DNA from: PALSA-555 sp035468285
GTDB taxonomy: Bacteria; Actinomycetota; Acidimicrobiia; IMCC26256; PALSA-555
Length of the DNA stretch: 16,082 nucleotides
Direction of reading: 5' to 3'
Assembly (NCBI GenBank): GCA_035468285.1
Contig: DATISY010000041.1
Span: forward strand, 1-16,082
Shown: positions 1-6,315 of the stretch, piece by piece
Position numbering within the stretch: the stretch's first letter is position 1
Layout of the letters: every line of letters starts with the position of its first letter
Position numbers and translations under genes: made by a program
The notes under the pieces: generated by a model
What the model saw: the letters and a program-made list of their open reading frames with translations, nothing else
Database searches by the model: none
What the model was told of the DNA's origin: nothing

Positions 1-786
1 GCTCGCGCGGGTGAAGTTGGCACCGGTGACGATCACCTGGGTGCCCTGGCCTCCGAAGGATGGGTTGAGCCCCGTGACCAGCGGTCCGTAGGAGAACCGG
101 TCCTGACTGCTGAGGGGGCTGATGAGGGGGCCCGTGCCCCCGGGGGTCGTGACCCTCACGTCCACGATCGCCGGGCTGCGCGGCGCGCGAGGCGGGGCGG
201 TGACGGTGATCTGGGTGTCGGAGTTGACCGTGAAGACCCTCGCCGTGTTGGCGCCGAAGTCCACGGCGTTCGCCCCGGTGAAGTTGTCACCGGTGATGAT
301 CACCTGGGTGCCCTGGCGCCCGAAGGATGGGCTGAGCCCGGTGACCAGCGGTCCGTAGGAGAACCGGTCCTGACTGCTGAGGGGGCTCGTGCCCCCGGGG
401 GTCGTGACTCTCACGTCTACGATCGCCGGGCTGCGCGGCGCGCGAGGCGGGGCGGTGACGGTGATCTGGGCGTCGGAGTTGACCGTGAAGACCCTCGCCG
501 GGTTGGCGCCGAAGTTCACGGCGTTCGCCCTGGTGAAGTTGCCACCGGTGATGATCACCTGGGTGCCCTGGCGCCCGAAGGATGGGCTGAGCCCGGTGAC
601 GACGGGAGGGTTACCAATCGGTGGCGGGGTGCCACCTGCGGCAGATGCGACCGTTCCTCCGCGGGGACCCCCGATCGTCACCAGTGCCAAGGCGACGGTC
701 AAGATTGCGACAAGGAGGCGTCGAGGCGGCGTAGGCAGTAACCCGAATCGGCGTCCCCAAATCCAACTCAAGCAGCGCTTCGTCAC
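1..786 (-). CDS. Secreted IPT/TIG-repeat protein (C-terminal part beyond window)
   Basis: The reading frame is open from a GTG at 786 to the window edge (262 codons, no stop), so the C-terminus is missing. GGAAGG lies 7 bases before the GTG, and an in-frame TGA at 790-792 limits any upstream start. Residues 23-50 form a signal peptide: RRLL, a hydrophobic run (LVAILTVALALVTIGG), then an Ala-rich likely cleavage site. Residues about 62-146 and 147-235 are two immunoglobulin-like IPT/TIG domains, recognised by VTGLSPSFGRQGTQVIITG, NFGANPARVF and ITVTAPPRAP; a third begins at about 236. Such domains usually act in surface adhesion or as spacers in exported enzymes, and the actual role cannot be read from this part. 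Codon 16 is the rare TTA, and the leader region has lower GC3 than the core genes. There are no functionally linked neighbours. Confidence 0.85.
   Translation of the reverse strand, partial: MTKRCLSWIWGRRFGLLPTPPRRLLVAILTVALALVTIGGPRGGTVASAAGGTPPPIGNPPVVTGLSPSFGRQGTQVIITGGNFTRANAVNFGANPARVFTVNSDAQITVTAPPRAPRSPAIVDVRVTTPGGTSPLSSQDRFSYGPLVTGLSPSFGRQGTQVIITGDNFTGANAVDFGANTARVFTVNSDTQITVTAPPRAPRSPAIVDVRVTTPGGTGPLISPLSSQDRFSYGPLVTGLNPSFGGQGTQVIVTGANFTRAS
74..595 (-). repeat. Tandem near-identical repeats encoding TIG domains
   Basis: Two adjacent units, 74-340 (267 bases) and 341-595 (255 bases), each encode one TIG domain. I count 7 substitutions over the 255 aligned bases, about 97% identity. 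The 267-base unit carries an extra in-frame 12 bases near 121-132. A third, clearly more diverged unit starts before position 74 and continues off the window. The high DNA identity points to recent duplication or gene conversion. Confidence 0.9.
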
Positions 787-1554
787 AGATCAGCCTTCCT
801 TCTTTGCCCTCACCGGCCCTCTTGTCGGATCACATGTTTCTTCAAAGGTATGGGTGCAAAGACGAACCCGAGGAGGAACGCGGTGCAGCCCTAAGAACAG
901 AGGAGTGCTTCTGGGTCCCGATAGCCCCCGCCGAATACGCCCCCAGCCCGATGGCCATGTCGGCGGCCACCGCCGCTCGAGCGAGCTTCTTCGTCCCCCA
1001 TGTGGATGCCTGTCTCGCGGCCAACGACCCCTTGAGTGTCCTCCCTCCATCCCCAGGAGTCGAGGGTGTAGGCATCCCCAGGAGTCGAGGGTGTAGGCCG
1101 CCTCTTTCGCGGGGCTAATCCCCCACCACGCCCCTGGTCACGGCTTCGCGGCTCAGAGCACTTTCACCGCGTTGCCGCTCACAGCCACCACATCGCCGCG
1201 ACCTCCTCCTTCCTGCGCCAAGCGCAACGCGACGCGGGGGTGCGCTGCGCAAGCCCAGCGGAGGGGCCGGACGACCTCGCGCCTCGCCAACTGGGGACCT
1301 ACCGAGCAAGGCGCGGTAGCGCGCCACCTCCATAGCCCCCGCCCGAAACACTCGAGCCGCCACCACTCACGCTTCGCCGCGCCCGAACGGCGCCGGACTC
1401 CGGACTGCTCGTTCGCGCCATAGCCACGACCCACCTAACGGTGCCACGATGGTCGGAACCTGCGACGAACGAGACCGGCAGCCAAGGCTTTGCGGACTCC
1501 CGTCGGTAGATCGAGCAAGTTCTGTGGGGAACTCAACGTGGGTCAGTCAGTCAG
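787..1554. other. Long spacer without a convincing gene
   Basis: These 768 bases lie between the TIG-protein start and tRNA-Leu. Short open frames exist on both strands (for example minus 842-1075 and 1115-1366, plus 1172-1423), but none has a good ribosome binding site or recognisable protein motifs. Third-position GC in the minus 842-1075 frame is clearly lower than in the core genes. The segment holds a 25-base direct repeat (1049-1098) and must include the promoter of the TIG gene, which I could not place with confidence. From about 1190 to 1420 the plus strand is C-rich. I see no RNA gene in it. Confidence 0.6.
1049..1098. repeat. 25-base perfect tandem duplication
   Basis: Two identical 25-base units, 1049-1073 and 1074-1098, lie head to tail; each begins ATCCCCAGGAG and ends GGTGTAGGC. 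The unit length is not a multiple of three, which argues against coding use. It looks like replication-slippage duplication in non-coding DNA. Confidence 0.9.
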
Positions 1555-1638
<84 letters not shown>

Positions 1639-1659
1639 CGCGTCCGGCGAGCGTATCAG

Positions 1660-2442
1660 TCAGCCTCGCAGCATCCCCCCGCTGACCACGTGGTCCTCAC
1701 CGGTGACGAACGACGACGCGTCGCTCCCGAGGTACACCGCAGCGCCGACGATCTCGGCAGGTTCTGCGACCCGGCCCTGCATCGTCGCCGCGCCCGATCG
1801 TTCCAGCAGCCCGGGCGCGGCGCGTTCCGCGCCGAGCATCATCTCGGACACGAACGGGCCCGGGGAGATCGCGTTGACGCGCACGTTCCACGGCGCCCAC
1901 TCGCGGGCCATGACCTTTGTCAGCACGATCAGCCCAGCTTTGCTTGCGGCGTACGCCGAGTTTCCGGCTCCACCGGTGTACGCGCCGACCGACGCGACGT
2001 TGATGATGCTCCCGCCCCCCTGGTCGCGCATCCGCGGCGCGACGAGCGCGCTCATCCGTAGCGGTCCCTCCAGATTGACCGATTGCAGCTTGCGCCAGAA
2101 CTCGCGGGTCATGTCGACGACCGGCGTCGGGGCGGGGCTGATCCCAGCGTTGTTGACCAGCACGTCGACCCGACCGAACCGCGCGGAGACCGCGTCCACG
2201 AAGGCGGGGATCGCGTCCCATTCCCCAACATGACAGGCGAGGCCCATCGTGTCCCGGCCCGTCGCCGCGCCGATCTCCGCCGCGACGGCCTCGCACAGGT
2301 CTTGCTTGCGGCTCGACACCACGACCGACGCGCCAGCGCCGGCGAGGCCTTCGGCGACCGCCCGCCCGATTCCCTTGGTGGCGCCCGTCACGACCGCGAC
2401 GCGACCGGTGAGGTCGAACAACCGGCTCACCGCACCGTCCAC
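1660..2442 (-). CDS. Short-chain dehydrogenase/reductase (SDR)
   Basis: An NAD(P)-dependent oxidoreductase of the classical SDR family, 260 residues from GTG 2442. The start is chosen because GGAGG lies 8 bases upstream and it gives normal family length; the open frame continues further upstream but reads as low-complexity sequence. Visible motifs: nucleotide-binding TGATKGIG at 19-26, NNAG at 97-100, catalytic S151, and Y164-x3-K168 in SAYAASKAG. SPGP follows at about 193-196 and a typical C-terminal GxxxxxxGG element near the end. The residue after the first beta strands (SSRK) would favour NADP(H), but this is inference. The substrate is unknown; related enzymes reduce 3-ketoacyl groups or oxidise alcohols and sugars. 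It is divergent from fhaA, and tRNA-Leu follows on the same strand. Confidence 0.93.
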   Translation of the reverse strand: MDGAVSRLFDLTGRVAVVTGATKGIGRAVAEGLAGAGASVVVSSRKQDLCEAVAAEIGAATGRDTMGLACHVGEWDAIPAFVDAVSARFGRVDVLVNNAGISPAPTPVVDMTREFWRKLQSVNLEGPLRMSALVAPRMRDQGGGSIINVASVGAYTGGAGNSAYAASKAGLIVLTKVMAREWAPWNVRVNAISPGPFVSEMMLGAERAAPGLLERSGAATMQGRVAEPAEIVGAAVYLGSDASSFVTGEDHVVSGGMLRG

Positions 2443-2645
2443 GTCACGAGCCTCCGGCCCGCCGGAACACCTGGTGGCGCCCCGCTCCTCGTCTCGTCGC
2501 CGGGCCGGGCCCAGACCCCCCAGGACCGGCACCGGGCCCGCGACCGCCCCGCCGCCGCCCCTCGCTGACCGTCCTCACGCTCCACGTCCACCGGCGAATC
2601 TCCTCTGGAGGCGAGTCTGGCAGCCCGTTTCGGGCGGCGCCGCCG

Positions 2646-2651
2646 TACACT
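2646..2651 (+). promoter_or_regulatory. Putative -10 box of the fhaA cluster (leaderless)
   Basis: TACACT ends 8 bases before the fhaA GTG at 2660, which would place the transcript start at or next to the start codon. No Shine-Dalgarno sequence precedes the GTG, in agreement with a leaderless mRNA. No clear -35 box is seen. A small hairpin, GCCCG-TTT-CGGGC at 2623-2635, lies just upstream. Confidence 0.5.
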
Positions 2652-2659
2652 CCCTCCCC

Positions 2660-3310
2660 GTGGGACTGCAGGGTTTCGAACGCCGCCTCGAGCAACTCGT
2701 CGAAGGCACCTTCGGCAAGGCCTTCCCCAGCGGGCTCCAACCCGTCGAGGTGGGCCGGAAGGTGACCCGGACGCTGGACGCCGAACGCACCGTCGGGGTC
2801 GATGGGGTGCCGATCGCGCCGAACAACATCGGCGTCTACCTCTCCTCGTCCGATTTCGACCGGTTCCACGAGTTCGCCGACGCGCTGGCGCGCGAACTGG
2901 CCGAAGTCGCCCGAGAGCACGCCCGAGCGGAGGGCTACCACTTCGTGGGTCCCGTCACCGTCACGCTCGTCGCCGATGACGAGCTGCGAGATGGCGAATG
3001 CGACGTCGCGGCCGAGATCCACGAGGGCGGACGGGTCGGCTCGATCGTGCTGCCCGATGGGCGGCGCATCCCACTCGGTGAGGACGCCGCGATGATCGGC
3101 CGAGCACCCGACTCCACGGTGGTGATCGCCGACCCGCGGGCGTCCCGACGCCACGCCGAGATCCGCCCCGCCGGGCACGGGTTCATGGTCAACGACCTGG
3201 GCTCGATGAACGGGACGCTCATCAACGGTTCGCCGATCCGGGAGCACGCGCTCCAAGACGGCGACGAAATTCGGATCGGCTCGACCACACTGCGGTTCGA
3301 GGAGTCGTGA
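2660..3310 (+). CDS. fhaA: FhaA: DUF3662 and FHA-domain signalling protein
   Basis: A 216-residue cytoplasmic adaptor. Residues about 1-118 form the FhaA N-terminal domain (DUF3662), starting GLQGFERRLEQLVEGTFGKA. Residues about 126-213 form an FHA domain with the phospho-threonine-binding motifs GR (147-148), SRRHAEI (162-168) and DLGSMNGTLING (179-190). In mycobacteria FhaA binds phosphorylated partners of the PknA/PknB system, including MviN, and restrains peptidoglycan synthesis. Mycobacterial FhaA has a long low-complexity linker between the two domains; here it is almost absent, giving a compact form. The GTG 2660 start is chosen because the DUF3662 homology begins there and a -10 box lies directly upstream. 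It is the first gene of the cluster; fhaB follows after 46 bases. Confidence 0.95.
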   Translation: MGLQGFERRLEQLVEGTFGKAFPSGLQPVEVGRKVTRTLDAERTVGVDGVPIAPNNIGVYLSSSDFDRFHEFADALARELAEVAREHARAEGYHFVGPVTVTLVADDELRDGECDVAAEIHEGGRVGSIVLPDGRRIPLGEDAAMIGRAPDSTVVIADPRASRRHAEIRPAGHGFMVNDLGSMNGTLINGSPIREHALQDGDEIRIGSTTLRFEES

Positions 3311-3356
3311 GGCGGAGGCGCCGCGGGACCCCGCCGGCGCTGGACACAGGGGTGCC

Positions 3357-3803
3357 GTGCCCGAATCGGTCTTAACGATCCTCAAATTCTGCTTCCTGGC
3401 GCTCCTCTACCTCTTCCTCTGGCGCGTGGTCCGCGTCGTGGTGCGCGAGATGCGCGCCCCCACCGCCACCGACGGTGCCATCGAGCCGAAAGCCGGCAGG
3501 AAAGAGCGGCGCGGCGCCCGCCTTCGCATCATCGCGCCCGCCGCCCTCGAAGGTGAGGTCTACCCGCTCGGCGAGGAGCTCACTGTCGGGCGCGGCGGCG
3601 GCTGCGGGATCGTCCTGCCCGACGATCACTTCGTCTCGACGGTCCACGCCCGACTGTTCCGTCGAGGCGACGATGTCTTCGTGGAGGACCTCGGCTCCCG
3701 GAACGGCACCTTCGTGAACGGCGAGACCGTCGCTGCCCCCACCCGGCTGCGACGCGGCGATCGGGTCCAGTTCGGTGAGACGGTCGGGGAGCTGGTCCGA
3801 TGA
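3357..3803 (+). CDS. fhaB: FhaB/FipA: membrane-anchored FHA protein
   Basis: A 148-residue protein with one N-terminal membrane helix (about 8-28), a short basic linker, and a C-terminal FHA domain. FHA motifs are VGRG (77-80), STVHARL (94-100) and DLGSRNGTFVNG (111-122). The family (FipA in M. tuberculosis) links FtsZ and FtsQ and is a substrate of the Ser/Thr kinases. A threonine just after the membrane helix, T36 in RAPTATDG, matches in position and context the kinase-modified Thr36 that I recall for mycobacterial FhaB. Codon 6 is a rare TTA. The start GTG 3357 has only a weak AGGGG upstream. The stop overlaps the pstP start as ATGA (3800-3803), suggesting translational coupling. Confidence 0.94.
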   Translation: MPESVLTILKFCFLALLYLFLWRVVRVVVREMRAPTATDGAIEPKAGRKERRGARLRIIAPAALEGEVYPLGEELTVGRGGGCGIVLPDDHFVSTVHARLFRRGDDVFVEDLGSRNGTFVNGETVAAPTRLRRGDRVQFGETVGELVR

Positions 3804-4996
3804 CGGTCCGTCTCATCGTCGGCGCCGCCACCGATGTCGGGCGCGTCCGGGGGCACAACGAGGACGCGTACCTCGTCGACGATCAGCTCGGGCTCGTCGC
3901 CGTCGCCGACGGGATGGGCGGCCACCAGGCCGGGGAGGTGGCCAGCGCAACCGCGCTGGAGGCGCTGCGTGCCGCGGTGACGTCCGGCGAGGGCATCCGC
4001 GACGCGGTCACGTCCGCCAACGACGCCGTCTATGACAAGTCGACCACCGACGAGCGGCTGCACGGAATGGGCACGACCCTCACCGCGGCGACCCTCGCCA
4101 CCGGCGGCACGCTGCTGCTCGGCCACGTGGGCGACTCCCGCGCGTACCTCCTCCACGAGGGGCACCTCGATCGGCTCACCACCGACCACAGCCTGGTCGA
4201 GGAGCTCATCCAGGCGGGTGAGATCACCCCCGAGGAGGCCGAGGCGGACCCGCGGCGCTCGATGATCACCCGCGCGCTGGGGATCGAGCCCGATGTCGAG
4301 GTCGACCTCTACCCGACGCAGCTCTCCAACGGGGACCGGTTGCTCTTCTGCTCCGACGGGCTGACCGGGATGGTCTCCGAAGCCGACATCCGCGCCATCC
4401 TCACCGAGGAGCACGACCCCAACGGCGCCGCCCGCCGGCTCATCGCGGACGCCAACGCCGCCGGCGGCATCGACAACATCACCGTCCTCGTGGTCGACGT
4501 CGTCGACGACAACGACGCCACGGCCGCGGTGCCCGCCGTGACCTTGGAGGAACCCCCGGAGGAGCCGCCCCGCTCCAGCGAGGAGCTGGCGTCGGCCGCG
4601 ACGCAGCAACCGCGCCGGCGCCGACGGTTCTGGCGCGTCGTCTGGTGGGCGCTCCCGATCGTGGTGGTCATCGGCGTCGCGTTCGGGGTCGTGGCCTGGT
4701 ACGCCCGCAACAGCTACTACGTGGGAAGCGACCTGGGTCTCGTCGCGATCTTCCGGGGCCGCCCGGGCGGGGTGCTCATTTGGAACCCGACGCTGGCGCA
4801 GAAGCGCACCGACATCCTGGTGAAGGACCTGCCCCCTCGCCTCCGCCAGGACCTTCGCAGCGGACACGGCCAGTTCTCCTCCGTCAACGACGCCCGTGCC
4901 TACGTCCGGCGGTTGAGTGCCTCCACGACGACCACCACGACCACGGTCACGACCCCGGCGGCCACCACACCGACCGCGCCGAAGGCCGGGCCGTGA
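3800..4996 (+). CDS. pstP: PstP: PP2C-family Ser/Thr protein phosphatase
   Basis: A 398-residue membrane phosphatase that removes phosphate from Ser/Thr kinases and their targets. The catalytic PP2C domain spans about 3-236 with all metal-binding motifs: GHNED (18-22), ADGMGG (36-41), GDSRAY (111-116), SDG (185-187) and GGIDNIT (222-228). A basic stretch RRRRRFWR (272-279) precedes a membrane helix at about 283-301. An outer region follows (YYVGSDLGLVAIFRGRPGG), which is typical of actinobacterial PstP. The C-terminus is a Thr-rich tail (about 374-393) that looks flexible and could carry O-linked sugars. The start ATG overlaps the fhaB stop and the stop overlaps the rodA start by 4 bases. It is the presumed antagonist of PknB, encoded further down the cluster. 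Confidence 0.97.
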   Translation: MTVRLIVGAATDVGRVRGHNEDAYLVDDQLGLVAVADGMGGHQAGEVASATALEALRAAVTSGEGIRDAVTSANDAVYDKSTTDERLHGMGTTLTAATLATGGTLLLGHVGDSRAYLLHEGHLDRLTTDHSLVEELIQAGEITPEEAEADPRRSMITRALGIEPDVEVDLYPTQLSNGDRLLFCSDGLTGMVSEADIRAILTEEHDPNGAARRLIADANAAGGIDNITVLVVDVVDDNDATAAVPAVTLEEPPEEPPRSSEELASAATQQPRRRRRFWRVVWWALPIVVVIGVAFGVVAWYARNSYYVGSDLGLVAIFRGRPGGVLIWNPTLAQKRTDILVKDLPPRLRQDLRSGHGQFSSVNDARAYVRRLSASTTTTTTTVTTPAATTPTAPKAGP

Positions 4997-6315
4997 GCTT
5001 CTCGCCGACCACGAGCCGTCGCGGCGCCGAGCTCGGCCTCGGGTTGCTCGCCGCCATCGTCGCCGCGTTCGGGTACCTCCTCGTCCAGCTCGCCCAGAAG
5101 CCTGACGTGCCCGCCGACCTCTGGGTCATCTTCGCCGCCGTGCTCGGCTTGTTCACGTTGGCGCACATCGCGGTGCGACGCCTGGCACCGGACGCCAATC
5201 AGGTCCTCCTGCCCATCGCGGCGTTGCTCAACGGTCTCGGTTTCGTGACCGTCGCCCGTCTCGACAGCAACCTCGGGCGTATCCAAGCCGCGTGGACCGC
5301 GGTGAGCATCCTCGCATTCGTCCTCACCCTCGTGTTCGTGAAGCGCGTCCGCACCCTTGAGCGGTATCGGTACACCTTCCTGTTCCTCGGGATGATCGCC
5401 TTGCTGCTCCCGCTGGCCCCTGGCCTCGGCAAGACGATCAACGGCGCCCGCCTGTGGGTCGGTGTCGGGCCGGTGAACTTCCAGCCTGGAGAAGCGGCCA
5501 AGGTCTTCCTCGTCTTGTTCTTCGCCGCGTACCTCGTCGACAAGCGCGAGGTCCTCGCGAGCGGGGGCCGCCGGATCGGCCGCATGGTCCTCCCCGAGCC
5601 CCGCCACCTCGGTCCGCTGATGCTCGCCTGGGGCGTGTCGATCCTGATCATGGTGCGCGAGACCGACCTCGGACAGGCGATGATCCTCTTTGCGTTGTGC
5701 GGCCTCATGCTGTACGTCGCCACCGAGCGCGCCGCGTACACCGTGGTGTCCGTGGCCTTGTTCCTGACCGCGGCCGTCATCGCCTACCAGCTGTTCGGAC
5801 ACGTCCAGACCCGGGTGCAGACCTGGATCGACCCGTTCAAGTACGCCAACGACAAGGGCTACCAGCTCGTCCAATCCCTGTTCGGGTTCGCCGCGGGCGG
5901 ATTCGCGGGTACCGGCCTCGGGCTGGGCAGCCCGAAACAGATACCGAACGTCGCCACCGACTTCGTCTTCTCCGCCATCGGCGAGGAGCTCGGGCTTCTC
6001 GGGTGCGTCGCCGTGCTCATCGCGCTGCTGCTCCTCATCGGGTCCGGCTACCAGATCGCGGTGCGCTCCGAGCGGCCCTTCTCCAAGCTGTTCGCCACCG
6101 GTCTCACGACCATCATCGGGCTCCAGAGCTTCGTGATCATCGGGGGCGTCACCCGGGTCATCCCACTCACCGGGGTGACCCTGCCGTTCATCTCGTACGG
6201 CGGCTCTTCGCTGCTCGCCAACTGGGTGATCCTGGCGCTGCTTCTGCGCATCTCCGACGACAACGCGCACGGCACCCCCGTCGGGGGGTCTCAGCGCACC
6301 GCCCGGGCGCCATGA
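4993..6315 (+). CDS. rodA: RodA/FtsW-family (SEDS) peptidoglycan polymerase
   Basis: A 440-residue polytopic membrane protein with about ten predicted helices, of the SEDS family that polymerises lipid II into glycan strands together with a class B PBP. Family motifs are NGARLWVGVGPVNFQPGEAAK (150-170), ETDLGQAM (223-230), GYQLVQS (289-295), GTGLGLGSP (306-314), FVFSAIGEELG (324-334) and a C-terminal PLTGVTLPFISYGGSS. The loop before GYQ reads WIDPFKYANDK; the position where E. coli RodA/FtsW carry the catalytic Asp looks like Tyr284, with Asp280 and Asp287 nearby. The start GTG 4993 overlaps the pstP stop (GTGA), and the stop overlaps the pbpA start (ATGA 6312-6315). By gene order it corresponds to mycobacterial rodA (Rv0017c); an FtsW role cannot be excluded from sequence alone. 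Confidence 0.95.
   Translation: MSFSPTTSRRGAELGLGLLAAIVAAFGYLLVQLAQKPDVPADLWVIFAAVLGLFTLAHIAVRRLAPDANQVLLPIAALLNGLGFVTVARLDSNLGRIQAAWTAVSILAFVLTLVFVKRVRTLERYRYTFLFLGMIALLLPLAPGLGKTINGARLWVGVGPVNFQPGEAAKVFLVLFFAAYLVDKREVLASGGRRIGRMVLPEPRHLGPLMLAWGVSILIMVRETDLGQAMILFALCGLMLYVATERAAYTVVSVALFLTAAVIAYQLFGHVQTRVQTWIDPFKYANDKGYQLVQSLFGFAAGGFAGTGLGLGSPKQIPNVATDFVFSAIGEELGLLGCVAVLIALLLLIGSGYQIAVRSERPFSKLFATGLTTIIGLQSFVIIGGVTRVIPLTGVTLPFISYGGSSLLANWVILALLLRISDDNAHGTPVGGSQRTARAP

Noticed and set aside
74..595. Tandem repeats considered as a CRISPR array
   Set aside because: Units are 255-267 bases, directly adjacent, without spacers, and encode TIG domains.
739..741. TTA codons as a bldA-like developmental switch (TIG gene codon 16, fhaB codon 6)
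   Set aside because: The thiolase gene also has a TTA far inside the gene, so TTA is not limited to special genes here.
842..1075. Minus-strand frame with a slightly protein-like stretch (TKKLARAAVAADMAIGLGAY)
   Set aside because: Its start lies inside the 25-base repeat, third-position GC is low, no ribosome binding site is seen, and no family is recognised.
122..1096. Plus-strand open frames over the TIG region
   Set aside because: The minus strand gives a signal peptide, a ribosome binding site and clear TIG domains. The plus-strand frames only reflect the repeats.
1115..1434. Several overlapping 80-90-codon frames on both strands
   Set aside because: All give Arg/Pro/Ala-rich translations without motifs or ribosome binding sites; stop codons are simply rare at this base composition.
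2443..2532. N-terminal extension of the SDR in the same frame
   Set aside because: The extra 30 residues are low-complexity and have no homology-like pattern, while GTG 2442 has GGAGG 8 bases upstream and gives family length.
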